Of a stretch of DNA of 64,000 nt, positions 27,456 to 35,329 are shown piece by piece. The notes beneath the pieces were generated by a model. The model ran no database searches and was not told the DNA's origin. It saw only the letters and a list, made by a program, of their open reading frames with translations. The position numbers and the translations under genes were made by a program. Source of the DNA: Mesobacillus persicus (GTDB lineage Bacteria > Bacillota > Bacilli > Bacillales > Cytobacillaceae). The DNA lies in assembly GCF_900109925.1 (NCBI RefSeq), contig NZ_FOBW01000012.1:1-64000 (forward strand), in the 5' to 3' direction. Every line of letters starts with the position of its first letter. Within the stretch, counting starts at the first letter, position 1.

Positions 27456-27476
27456 GGAAGCAGGAGAACCGTCCCC
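27456..27476. repeat. REP-like half-unit (reverse)
   Basis: GGAAGCAGGAGAACCGTCCC, ten bases before a TATAAT box at 27487-27492 that probably serves the next gene. Confidence 0.85.
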
Positions 27477-27527
27477 ATGCTTTTGCTATAATAAAGACAA
27501 AGAGTTTTGGAAGGTGGGGAATGCAGG

Positions 27528-28679
27528 GTGTTGCAGCCGTTATCTAAGAGCGAAGTCCATCAACTGATGTCTTTATTGGATCCTGAACAGCGTGAGTTTA
27601 TTGAAAAGTACAGTAAACAAAGCAAGAAAAGTAAATGGATTGAGGCGATTGCTCGGCGCAAGGGGATTGTCATCACCGAGGAAACTGCTTATGAAGAGAT
27701 CGAGCCATTAATTGATGATTGGGTCCTTGTGGATGTGCTAGACAGCGGGTTTGGAAATAGGGATTACCGTTGTGAATGTGGACGGGCCCTGCGTTATCAG
27801 TACCGAGTTTTACATAAAAGAGAAGAAAAAGTATATGGGTATGGTGTGTCGTGTTTTGAACATCATACCAATCTTGCACCCAACCTAATCAAAGATATCT
27901 TAAAAGGATTTCACTCCGTCGACTTAGAACGGGATGAAATTTTGATTAAATACTTTCAGGGTGACTTTTGGAATCTTAAGCCATTTCTTCATATCGAAAC
28001 CATTCCATATGAGATTTTGGAGCAGGACAGGCTAGATCTACCCTTAACCGATAATCAACGGATAAAAGTTTTACGTCTTAAGAAGGTCTATGAGCAAGAA
28101 CAACTTTTGGAACGTGTGCTTAGCAAAATGGACTCCTATCAAAAGGAAGTCTTTCAGGCTTTAGGGAGTACCGATCAACATGAAATCATCCAAAAGCTTT
28201 CCAATGATAAAGAGAATACGTTTACCGAGCTCCCTTCAGGGTTTATAGATAAAGAAGTCATTCTATTTTACTCTGCAGGCTTGCCTTTGTTGGAGCGACA
28301 TTATGAAAGGATTCGAGAGTATCGGTGGGAACAATATAAAGTAAAGAGAAGATCTATCATTGACGACGGAAATCAGAGTTCCTGGGCTTCATCTGGTGGG
28401 TCAACTTTAAAGACTGGTAGGATGGTTGTACCATCCAGGCCGATTGCCCCACCTGCGAAGATAGATTATCAGACGATAATTGATCGGCATCTAGAGACGC
28501 TTAAATCGGTAAGGTCCAATGAAGACAAGCTCTCTGAAGGACTTATGCGGGATTGGAAAACAATCGAGGAGCAAATCCGAGGGTTGAAGGCTGGGAAGGA
28601 AATGGACTATTCTAGCTTTAAATTGAATCTTACTAATATCTGTTATGCCTTGCATATTGCACTTGATGAGTTTTTATGA
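27528..28679 (+). CDS. Unrecognised protein with a zinc-ribbon-like Cys cluster
   Basis: About 383 residues. Residues near 85-120 hold YRCECGRALRYQY and VSCFEHH, a possible CxC...C zinc site. A Leu/Lys/Glu-rich, probably helical region follows, and the C-terminal 80 residues also look helical. It somewhat resembles uncharacterised Bacillus proteins of the DUF3895 type, but I am not certain. I place the start at GTG 27528, 8 bp after GGAAGGTGGGG; a TTG at 27507 in the same frame has no RBS. Confidence 0.65.
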   Translation: MLQPLSKSEVHQLMSLLDPEQREFIEKYSKQSKKSKWIEAIARRKGIVITEETAYEEIEPLIDDWVLVDVLDSGFGNRDYRCECGRALRYQYRVLHKREEKVYGYGVSCFEHHTNLAPNLIKDILKGFHSVDLERDEILIKYFQGDFWNLKPFLHIETIPYEILEQDRLDLPLTDNQRIKVLRLKKVYEQEQLLERVLSKMDSYQKEVFQALGSTDQHEIIQKLSNDKENTFTELPSGFIDKEVILFYSAGLPLLERHYERIREYRWEQYKVKRRSIIDDGNQSSWASSGGSTLKTGRMVVPSRPIAPPAKIDYQTIIDRHLETLKSVRSNEDKLSEGLMRDWKTIEEQIRGLKAGKEMDYSSFKLNLTNICYALHIALDEFL

Positions 28680-28705
28680 AGCATGGGGACGGTTCTAGTG
28701 CTTCC
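28678..28705. repeat. REP-like unit overlapping a stop codon (forward)
   Basis: GAAGCATGGGGACGGTTCT then AGTGCTTCC. Its first two bases are part of the TGA stop of the preceding gene. Confidence 0.88.
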
Positions 28706-28715
28706 ATTGTGAAAA

Positions 28716-28775
28716 CCCCTCTGCCTCTAACTAGCATCCATTTGGATAGCTACCTAGAGACAGAGGGGCTTTTTT
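28716..28775 (+). terminator. Terminator
   Basis: CCCCTCTGCCTCTAACTAGC pairs with GCTACCTAGAGACAGAGGGG around a small loop, followed by CTTTTTT. A long stem with one bulge. Confidence 0.88.
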
Positions 28776-29170
28776 CTATCTATACTCATATATTCTATAT
28801 CGGAGATGAAGTTTAAATTGGCGGGGAAAACATTGAATATAAGCAGAGTGATAATAAAATGATCAGTACTTTTTTCATAGGATCCTCCCGGATACTAAAT
28901 CGTTTTATATCATTCTAACATAGCAGGCACCTAGGTGCGGTTGGTAACTAATTGTAAATTGCGTCGAGTTGTCGCTAAATATTTTCATAATAGTTAACAT
29001 GAGAGTCACCTTATTACCAACGCCCGTCTTTTGGTATATTTATAATCAATGTGGAAAGACTATAAAATTAAGAATATATCCTTTTTCAGTATGAGGTAGA
29101 GAAATGGAAAATCGGTACAATTGAGGAAACCCCTATTAATGAAGCGTGTTGTAGGAAAGGAAGGAAAAAC
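28776..29170. other. Gene-free AT-rich interval
   Basis: Nearly 400 bp without an ORF bearing an RBS. It probably contains the promoter of the UPF0158 gene; no structure stands out. Confidence 0.4.
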
Positions 29171-29662
29171 ATGAGTAAAACGATAGCAAACCTAGCGGAT
29201 ATTATAGATGGCATGGAAACAGCCATGGATGGTTGGAGCCATTTCTTAAGTCTCAAGACTGGTGAGGTTATTTTTATTCAAGAAGGAGAGCTAAATAAGG
29301 CGGAGGAAGTAGAGTCTTATGAAGATCTAGAAAAATGGGAGCAAGAAGATTTGGAGATAGCGTTTGATGTAGTTGAAAACTTTGAAGACTATCTTGAGCT
29401 GCCCTCAAGCTATGATATTAATGAGTATGAATTTATGCGGGATTTTTGTTTTTTAGTTGAAGATGAGCGAGCTAAAAATGACCTGTTGAATGCGATTCAG
29501 GGAAGAGGTGCCTTTCGACGGTTTAAAGATAGGGTAGCCTGGCTGGGGATGTTGGATGAATGGTATCAGTATCGGAATGGTCGATATCGAGAAATCGCAA
29601 TCGAGTGGTGTGAGGAGAATGGGGTTGAGTATAGGGAAGGAAGGGTGGTACAAGGCGAATAA
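29171..29662 (+). CDS. UPF0158 family protein
   Basis: 163 residues, very acidic in the first half (WEQEDLEIAFDVVENFEDYLELP). The conserved family core is FCFLVEDERAKNDLLNAIQGRGAFRRFKD followed by a Trp/Tyr-rich tail ending IAIEWCEENGVEY. Function of the family is unknown. GGAAGGAAAAAC precedes the ATG. It stands alone. Confidence 0.88.
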   Translation: MSKTIANLADIIDGMETAMDGWSHFLSLKTGEVIFIQEGELNKAEEVESYEDLEKWEQEDLEIAFDVVENFEDYLELPSSYDINEYEFMRDFCFLVEDERAKNDLLNAIQGRGAFRRFKDRVAWLGMLDEWYQYRNGRYREIAIEWCEENGVEYREGRVVQGE

Positions 29663-29759
29663 AATGGATGGGTAGCGGGCTAGTCTCTATTTCTCCAGAT
29701 TGAACTTGGAAGAGATGCGGCTAGTCCATGCTCACTGATTAGCTATTGGTGAGATAATT

Positions 29760-29797
29760 AAAAAAGGGCCTTTCACTTATCCTAGTGAAAGGCCCTA
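29760..29797 (-). terminator. Terminator after the OppA-like gene
   Basis: GGGCCTTTCACT pairs with AGTGAAAGGCCC, followed on the minus strand by TTTTT. Confidence 0.88.
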
Positions 29798-29812
29798 GCT
29801 TTGAGGCTTTTT

Positions 29813-31483
29813 TTATTCAGCTACGTTCGCCCATTTATATTCGTATGTTGCACCGAATGGGTTTACAAATACTCCGTCGACTCTTGGAGAAACCAATTGT
29901 GCTCTTGATGCTTGGTAAACTGGTGCGATTACGGCATCATCGAGTAGGATTTTCTCTGCTTCTAAGAAGTTGTTGTAACGTGCTACGTTGTCTTGTGCAA
30001 GAACTGAAGCTGTGTCAAATACTAGTTTGTCATAATCTGGGTTAGAGTATCCAGTCCAGTTGTTCCCGCTATCTGTTGTAAATAGATTCATGAATGTGAA
30101 TGGATCTAGGAAGTCAGGGCCCCATCTTGTTAATTGAAGTTCATATTCCATGCTATCGTCTAGGTCAAGACGTTGCTTTTTCGGAACTTGTTTGATGTTA
30201 ACCGTTAAGCCTTCTAAGTTCGTTGAAAGCTGGTTTGCTACGTATTGAACGAGTGTTTTTGTTGTTTCATCGTCATCTGCAAGGAACTCAAGTTCCACTG
30301 CATCTGTGCCTAACTCTTCAAGGCCTTTAGCCCAGAATTCTTTTGCTGCTTCAAGGTCATAAGCGCTAAGGTCACCACTTACAGCACGGAAGTCTTCACC
30401 TGTTTCAGGCATTGGTGTAAAGTCTGCTGGAACAAGGCCGTTTGCAGCAATTGATCCGTTGTTTAAAATTTCGCCTACTAAAGCATCTTTATCGAATGCG
30501 CGGCTGATCGCAGCACGAATATTTTTATTTGCTAAAGCATCAGATGATTCTTGGTTAAACTTCAAGAAATAAACGAATGTATCAGCTGATACTAGGTAAT
30601 CTTCATCAGTAGAATACTGGTCTACAAGGTCAGAAGTTAAGTCAATACGATCAACTGTGCCTTCTTCATATAAACGTAGAGCGGTTTGTGGGTCTTTTAC
30701 AACTTGGAAAGATAATTTATCCATTGCAACTGTTTCTGCATCCCAATAATCCGCGTTCTTCACAAGCTCCCAAGAGTTGCCTGTGCTATCCCAGTTTTCA
30801 ATTGTGTAAGGTCCGTTTGCAACTAGGTTTTCTGAACCGATTGCAAATTGGTCACCTTGTTCTTCAACAAACTTTTGGTTTAATGGTAAGAATGTTCCAA
30901 ATGTAGTTAATGTTTCAAAGTATGGTGTTGGGTTTTCTAATTCTACAACTAATGTGTAGTCGCCATCTGCTTTTACTCCTAGTTCTTCAACAGGAAGTTC
31001 GCCTTTGCTTACAGCTCCAGCGTTTTTAATCACGCCACTCATCATATATGGACCATATTCTGATCCTACGTCTGGATTAACAGCACGCTGCCATGCATAG
31101 ACAAAGTCATGAGCTGTTACAGGGTCACCATTTGACCAAACAGCGTCTTCACGTAATGTGAAAGTCCAAGTTAGAGCATCATCACTTACGCTGTGCTCAG
31201 TCGCAATCCCTGGAGACGGTTGTGTTTTTTCATCTAAGCGGTATAAACCTTCCATTGTTGCAGCTAAGTAGACGAATGAAGATTCATCTGTAGCGAGTGA
31301 TGGATCCATAGAAGGAATCGCTTCTGGGTTTGTAAAGTTAAGAACCTTTTCCCCCGATGCAGCCTCTTCTTTTGTTCCATCATCTGTAGCCGGCGTATCC
31401 GCAGGCTCATCACCGGAACATGCAGCTAATAAACTTAGCAGCATTCCAAATGTTAAAACTAAAAACCAATTCTTAAGTTTCAA
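29813..31483 (-). CDS. Oligopeptide-binding lipoprotein (OppA/DppE family)
   Basis: 556 residues. The signal peptide ends in lipobox LLAAC, followed by an SBP_bac_5 domain. Family features include EAIPSMDPSLATDESSF, LREDAVWSNGDPVTAHDFVYAWQRAVNP and NIRAAISRAFDKDALV. It captures extracellular peptides for an Opp/Dpp importer, but no permease or ATPase genes are adjacent, so it must work with a transporter encoded elsewhere. Confidence 0.92.
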   Translation of the reverse strand: MKLKNWFLVLTFGMLLSLLAACSGDEPADTPATDDGTKEEAASGEKVLNFTNPEAIPSMDPSLATDESSFVYLAATMEGLYRLDEKTQPSPGIATEHSVSDDALTWTFTLREDAVWSNGDPVTAHDFVYAWQRAVNPDVGSEYGPYMMSGVIKNAGAVSKGELPVEELGVKADGDYTLVVELENPTPYFETLTTFGTFLPLNQKFVEEQGDQFAIGSENLVANGPYTIENWDSTGNSWELVKNADYWDAETVAMDKLSFQVVKDPQTALRLYEEGTVDRIDLTSDLVDQYSTDEDYLVSADTFVYFLKFNQESSDALANKNIRAAISRAFDKDALVGEILNNGSIAANGLVPADFTPMPETGEDFRAVSGDLSAYDLEAAKEFWAKGLEELGTDAVELEFLADDDETTKTLVQYVANQLSTNLEGLTVNIKQVPKKQRLDLDDSMEYELQLTRWGPDFLDPFTFMNLFTTDSGNNWTGYSNPDYDKLVFDTASVLAQDNVARYNNFLEAEKILLDDAVIAPVYQASRAQLVSPRVDGVFVNPFGATYEYKWANVAE

Positions 31484-31626
31484 TTCCTTTTCCCCCTATT
31501 AATTTTTTCTAATTCTGAATATTATCCCTATATAGAATTCTCAAAAACTATAAACCTGATTATACTCACTAGCCAGCACATTTGTAAAGTGATTTGTTAG
31601 GTGATTTCAAATTTTTTGATAGTTTC

Positions 31627-31647
31627 GGGGACGGTTCTCCTGCTTCC
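31627..31647. repeat. REP-like half-unit (forward)
   Basis: GGGGACGGTTCTCCTGCTTC(C) followed by the TATTGTAAAATAG tail. Confidence 0.88.
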
Positions 31648-32084
31648 TATTGTAAAATAGCAAAACGATTTGGATAACTAACTAGATTTACTTGATTTTA
31701 TGCTGAGGGTTTCGGCGGATGTAATCAAACATCTTTAAGGAACATCAAACCCATATTCAAAATATGAGGGGGGAGAAGAAAATAGAATCTAAAAATTTAT
31801 CACATAATATATGAAGAACTTTGTCGACAGATACTAGTCTAACTGGTTCATTAATGGTGCTATAATGTAAGGTCGATAATTAGGCAATGTCGAATGGAAT
31901 GGGTAGTCCATATACTATTAACTCAGGTGGCCAGACGGTATTCTATTGGTCCTTATTGAAGAAACTTCTTACTCTGAGATGGGCAGGAGGGTGTAATTCT
32001 TCTTAGTTAATACGGTGTAATAGCGAATATTTATGGGGGAGGGGAATAAGCTTAGGCGCTTATGGGGGGAGATTCAGATTCCCA

Positions 32085-32105
32085 GGAAGCGCGAGAACCG
32101 TCCCC
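32085..32105. repeat. REP-like half-unit (reverse)
   Basis: GGAAGCGCGAGAACCGTCCC, immediately before the terminator of the siderophore-binding protein gene. Confidence 0.85.
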
Positions 32106-32109
32106 ATAA

Positions 32110-32147
32110 AAAAAGGCCGTGACAAAGGGGGGAGTCACGGCCTTTTA
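32110..32147 (-). terminator. Terminator of the siderophore-binding protein gene
   Basis: AAAAGGCCGTGAC pairs perfectly with GTCACGGCCTTTT and continues into T residues on the minus strand, 7 bp after the stop codon. Confidence 0.92.
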
Positions 32148-32153
32148 CTCTAA

Positions 32154-33116
32154 TTATTGAATTGCAGCTTCGATTTCTTTTACCATTTCCGCCACTGATG
32201 TAAGTCCGCCACCGGATAGGTACCAGAAGTCAGCGTTTAGGTAAACGACATTGTCGTTTTTAACAGCACTAATGTTTTCAACTAGCTTGTTTTCAACAAT
32301 TGACTTCGCAGATGATTGTCCGCCTTCTACAACTGAACCACGGTCAACGATAAATAAGTAATCTGGATCTTTCTCAACTAGATATTCAAATGAAATATTT
32401 TGTCCGTGAGTTGATACTTCGATTTTTTCATCTACTGGTTTTACTCCAAAGACATCGTGAAGGATTCCAAATCTTGATCCAGGACCATAGGCACTGATGT
32501 TTCCTTCATTTGCTAAAACAATAAGACCATTTTTGCCGCTCGCAGTTGCTTTTTCATTCAAGCCAGTAATTGCTTCTTCAACTTTAGCAATCTCAGTTTC
32601 TACTTCTGCTTCCTTACCAAAGATTTCTCCAAGTAGGTTTGCATTTTCTTTGTAAGAATCCATGTACTTAGTTGTGTCAAGTCCCATGAAAATAGTTGGA
32701 GCGATTTCGCTGAACTCTTCATATGAGTCTTGCTGTCTACCAGAAATAATGATTAGATCTGGTGCCATTTCATTGATTGTTTCAAAGTCAGGCTCTTTCA
32801 GTCCGCCAGCATTGACATATTTCTCATCATTAAACTTTTCAAGATAACCTGGTAACGATTGTTTTGGAAGACCCACAACTTCAACACCAAGCTTATCTAA
32901 TGAATCAAGAACACCATAATCAAAAACAACAACCTTTTGTGGATTTTTCTCAATTGTCGTTTCCCCTAATTGGTGAGTAATCGTTAATGTTTCCGGTTCT
33001 TTCGCTGTTTCTTTCTCAGTCTCACTAGCATTGCTTGCTGAGTCTGTTGTACCACACGCAGTAGCGAAGAGCGCCACTATTAGGATAAGTAGGATTGCTT
33101 GCCATTTTCTTTTCAA
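32154..33116 (-). CDS. Iron-siderophore binding lipoprotein (YclQ/FatB-like)
   Basis: 320 residues. Signal peptide with lipobox FATAC, then a type III binding-protein fold (KNPQKVVVFDYGVLDSLDKLGVEVVGLP, EMAPDLIIISGRQQDSYEEF, GPGSRFGILHDVFGVKPVD). It resembles YclQ-type petrobactin or catecholate binders. The start is TTG at 33116, placed 6 bp after GAGGTG; the longer frame upstream runs through the Fur box and is not credible. It is an orphan binding protein, perhaps sharing permeases with another system. Confidence 0.88.
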   Translation of the reverse strand: MKRKWQAILLILIVALFATACGTTDSASNASETEKETAKEPETLTITHQLGETTIEKNPQKVVVFDYGVLDSLDKLGVEVVGLPKQSLPGYLEKFNDEKYVNAGGLKEPDFETINEMAPDLIIISGRQQDSYEEFSEIAPTIFMGLDTTKYMDSYKENANLLGEIFGKEAEVETEIAKVEEAITGLNEKATASGKNGLIVLANEGNISAYGPGSRFGILHDVFGVKPVDEKIEVSTHGQNISFEYLVEKDPDYLFIVDRGSVVEGGQSSAKSIVENKLVENISAVKNDNVVYLNADFWYLSGGGLTSVAEMVKEIEAAIQ

Positions 33117-33160
33117 TGTTTTCACCTCATGAATGTTATTTAATAACTTAATAACTAAAT

Positions 33161-33179
33161 GATAATGATTTTCAGTATC
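33161..33179. promoter_or_regulatory. Fur box for the orphan siderophore-binding protein
   Basis: GATAATGATTTTCAGTATC, a 19-bp match to the Fur pattern, 45 bp upstream of the TTG start. Confidence 0.78.
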
Positions 33180-33249
33180 ATCTGTCAACAATATTTTAGA
33201 AAAATCTCATTTTAAATTTTGAAAGTTAACAATTAAGACACATTATCTT

Positions 33250-33270
33250 GGGGACGGTTCTCTTGCTTCC
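33250..33270. repeat. REP-like half-unit (forward)
   Basis: GGGGACGGTTCTCTTGCTTC(C) with the TATTTTAATATAG tail. Confidence 0.88.
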
Positions 33271-33380
33271 TATTTTAATATAGAGGGTAACTGGTGGAAG
33301 AAAAGGTCAAATCGGTGGCTTAACTTAAGGGGCTGGTTGGTTGATACGTTGCCATAAATTTTGGTATTAACAAGTTGTGA

Positions 33381-33409
33381 GGAAGCAGAAGAACCGTCCC
33401 CTCGCTTCC
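33381..33409. repeat. REP-like unit (reverse)
   Basis: GGAAGCAGAAGAACCGTCCC followed by CTCGCTTCC, opposite in orientation to the unit 110 bp earlier. Confidence 0.87.
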
Positions 33410-33575
33410 ATTTTTTTGTAGCTTATTAATTTCGATTGACAAGAACCTGAGGGGGGGATTATTATGAGGTTCATAAACTAAATATCTGGTGAGATTTATC
33501 TCCGTTTCTTATAAAGTTTCCAGATTACTAGCTTGTTTTTTGTTGATATTAGTTCATATGAAAAGGGTGATTTAA

Positions 33576-33770
33576 ATGGGAAAAACATCTTGTAGGTACG
33601 TAGTTAATGCTTTAGGTAAAGGCGGGCAAACCTATTTAACCCAATGTCATGATAAACATGAACTAAAAAGTTGGATCAGCCAACACGAACATGATCTAGT
33701 AATGGAGGAACTAAAAATTATTGATAAGAAAAAGCATCCGTTATTAAAGCTTTTTTCAATGAAATTTTAA
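33576..33770 (+). CDS. Small protein of unknown function
   Basis: 64 residues, basic. It starts MGKTSCRYVVNALGKGGQTY and ends in a hydrophobic-basic tail (LLKLFSMKF). AAAGGGTGA precedes the ATG at good spacing, and a terminator follows directly, so it is probably a real monocistronic gene. No family recognised. Confidence 0.7.
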   Translation: MGKTSCRYVVNALGKGGQTYLTQCHDKHELKSWISQHEHDLVMEELKIIDKKKHPLLKLFSMKF

Positions 33771-33776
33771 ACTAGT

Positions 33777-33813
33777 TAAAACGAGTCATTCCTTTTGGAG
33801 TGACTCGTTTTTA
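33777..33813 (+). terminator. Terminator of the small-protein gene
   Basis: AAACGAGTCA pairs with TGACTCGTTT, followed by TTA. Confidence 0.85.
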
Positions 33814-33819
33814 GTTCGT

Positions 33820-33840
33820 GGGGACGGTTCTCCTGCTTCC
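33820..33840. repeat. REP-like half-unit (forward)
   Basis: GGGGACGGTTCTCCTGCTTC(C), right after the preceding terminator. Confidence 0.88.
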
Positions 33841-34101
33841 TATGATGATGTGGTATGATAGGGATGTTTATAAAAGGCTGTTTTCGCATCTATTGTTGGT
33901 GAAATTCTGAGGCCGATTTTAACGTAAGAAAAGCAATTCTGTCTGTTACAATGGAAATTTGTAAGCTCTTTTCTAATAATTGGTGGCTATTTTATGGGTA
34001 TAGATAACTAAATACCCTAGACAGGTAGTAATCAGCTTAATAAAATGCAATAAAATTAGAGTAAAGCGTGTTATAAAATCAATGTTATGAGGTTGAAGCT
34101 G

Positions 34102-35103
34102 ATGAGTAGTACGATTTCGGATATTGCTAAGATTGCGGGTGTGGCAAAGAGTACGGTTTCGCGGTATTTGAATGGCGGCTCAGTTGGGGATAAGACGAGG
34201 AAGAAGATTGAACAGGCCATCAAGGAAGCGAAATATACGCCCAACCCGTTTGCACAGAGCTTGAAAGCTAAGAAAACAAATATTATTGGCACGATTGTCC
34301 CGCGCCTTGATTCGTATGCTTCCTCACAAACCTTAATCGGCATTGATGAGCAATTAAAGCGATTGAATTATCAGATGCTGATTTCCAATACGAGTCAAAG
34401 TTTAGAACGCGAAATTGAAAGCATTTATAGCTTCGCCAATCAAAAGATGGCGGGGATTATTTTATTGGCAACGGAGATAACGGAGCAACATATCGAGGCT
34501 TTTGAAGCAGTTAAGGTGCCGGTCCTATTGATTGGCCAGGAGCATCCTGAAATTCATAGTGTGATCCATGATGATTTCCATGCGGGCTATGCGATGGGGC
34601 ATTATATTCTTGAGAAAGGCTACCGCGACATTGCCTATTTGGGCGTGACGGAGAGGGATATTGCCGTAGGGGTGAAGCGGAAGCATGGGTTCAAGAAAGC
34701 GATGGAAGAGGTTCAGCAGGATTGTCATGTTCACTATTATGAGACTGAGTTTAACATTCCAGCTGCGCAAGCTAAGGCGCGTGAGATTATCCATGATCAC
34801 CAGCCGCCGATTTTTGTCTGTGCAACGGATAATATCGCTCTGGGGGTTCTGAAAGCTGCCTATGCTGAGGGATTGTCGATTCCAAAGGATCTAGCCGTCA
34901 CGGGGTTTGGAGGCTACGAGGTCACGGAAATCATTCATCCCAGCTTAACGACCGCGAAGTTTTTTTACCAGGAAGCTGGTGAAACAGCCGCAAAGCATAT
35001 CGTAGAGCTTGTGAATGAACGCTCGGTAGAAAAATTAACCATCTCTAAATTTAAAATTATCGAGCGAGAAAGCGTTGACATAAATTTAAAACATGGCATA
35101 TAA
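34102..35103 (+). CDS. scrR: LacI-family sucrose operon repressor
   Basis: About 333 residues. The N-terminal LacI helix-turn-helix reads TISDIAKIAGVAKSTVSRYLNGG, and a periplasmic-binding-protein-like sensor domain follows (NIIGTIVPRLDSYASS, VPVLLIGQEHPEIHS, VTGFGGYEVTEIIHPSLTT). It should repress the downstream sucrose genes through the three GGAACCGGTTCC-type operators and be released by a sugar phosphate. Start 34102 lies 9 bp after GAGG; an ATG at 34087 has no RBS. The scr promoter is embedded in its last codons. Confidence 0.9.
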   Translation: MSSTISDIAKIAGVAKSTVSRYLNGGSVGDKTRKKIEQAIKEAKYTPNPFAQSLKAKKTNIIGTIVPRLDSYASSQTLIGIDEQLKRLNYQMLISNTSQSLEREIESIYSFANQKMAGIILLATEITEQHIEAFEAVKVPVLLIGQEHPEIHSVIHDDFHAGYAMGHYILEKGYRDIAYLGVTERDIAVGVKRKHGFKKAMEEVQQDCHVHYYETEFNIPAAQAKAREIIHDHQPPIFVCATDNIALGVLKAAYAEGLSIPKDLAVTGFGGYEVTEIIHPSLTTAKFFYQEAGETAAKHIVELVNERSVEKLTISKFKIIERESVDINLKHGI

Positions 35104-35104
35104 T
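35075..35104 (+). promoter_or_regulatory. SigA-type promoter of the scr genes inside the 3' end of scrR
   Basis: TTGACA at 35075-35080 and TATAAT at 35099-35104 are perfect consensus hexamers, 18 bp apart. The first operator follows at 35114. Confidence 0.88.
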
Positions 35105-35113
35105 ACAGGTAAC

Positions 35114-35125
35114 GAAACCGGTTCC
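35114..35125. promoter_or_regulatory. ScrR operator 1
   Basis: GAAACCGGTTCC, a near-perfect 12-bp palindrome just downstream of the -10 box, at the transcription start region. Confidence 0.85.
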
Positions 35126-35192
35126 AATTGAGGTGAATACTTTCAATTGATATCGGTTTCTCTATAACCGAGATATTTTTTTAGATAAAAGT

Positions 35193-35204
35193 GGAACCGG
35201 TTCC
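35193..35204. promoter_or_regulatory. ScrR operator 2
   Basis: GGAACCGGTTCC, a perfect palindrome followed directly by TATAAT, which might be a second -10 box. Confidence 0.88.
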
Positions 35205-35236
35205 TATAATGTGGGTTTTATTTTTTACTCGCTGTT

Positions 35237-35248
35237 GGAACCGGTTCC
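35237..35248. promoter_or_regulatory. ScrR operator 3
   Basis: GGAACCGGTTCC, a perfect palindrome 44 bp after operator 2, about four helical turns, which would allow cooperative binding. Confidence 0.87.
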
Positions 35249-35290
35249 GCAAAAACTAGAAACTGGATGTGGGGCAGGGCTTTTTAAGAA

Positions 35291-35311
35291 GGAAGCAAAA
35301 GAACCGTCCCC
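35291..35311. repeat. REP-like half-unit in the scrA leader (reverse)
   Basis: GGAAGCAAAAGAACCGTCCC between operator 3 and the scrA RBS, so it should be part of the scr mRNA leader. Confidence 0.87.
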
Positions 35312-35329
35312 AGTTAGAGGAGGATCATA

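Larger units (their letters stand above)
31484..32109. other. Gene-free interval
   Basis: About 625 bp with two REP-like half-units and no supported ORF. The promoter of the OppA-like gene should lie in the first 100 bp. Confidence 0.45.
33192..33575. other. Gene-free interval with two REP-like units
   Basis: No supported ORF. A strong GAGGGGGGG RBS-like tract at about 33450 precedes only a five-codon ATG frame. Confidence 0.4.

Noticed and set aside
33450-33480. Strong RBS followed by a five-codon ORF
   Set aside because: Too short to call a gene; there is no downstream gene for which it would be a convincing leader peptide.
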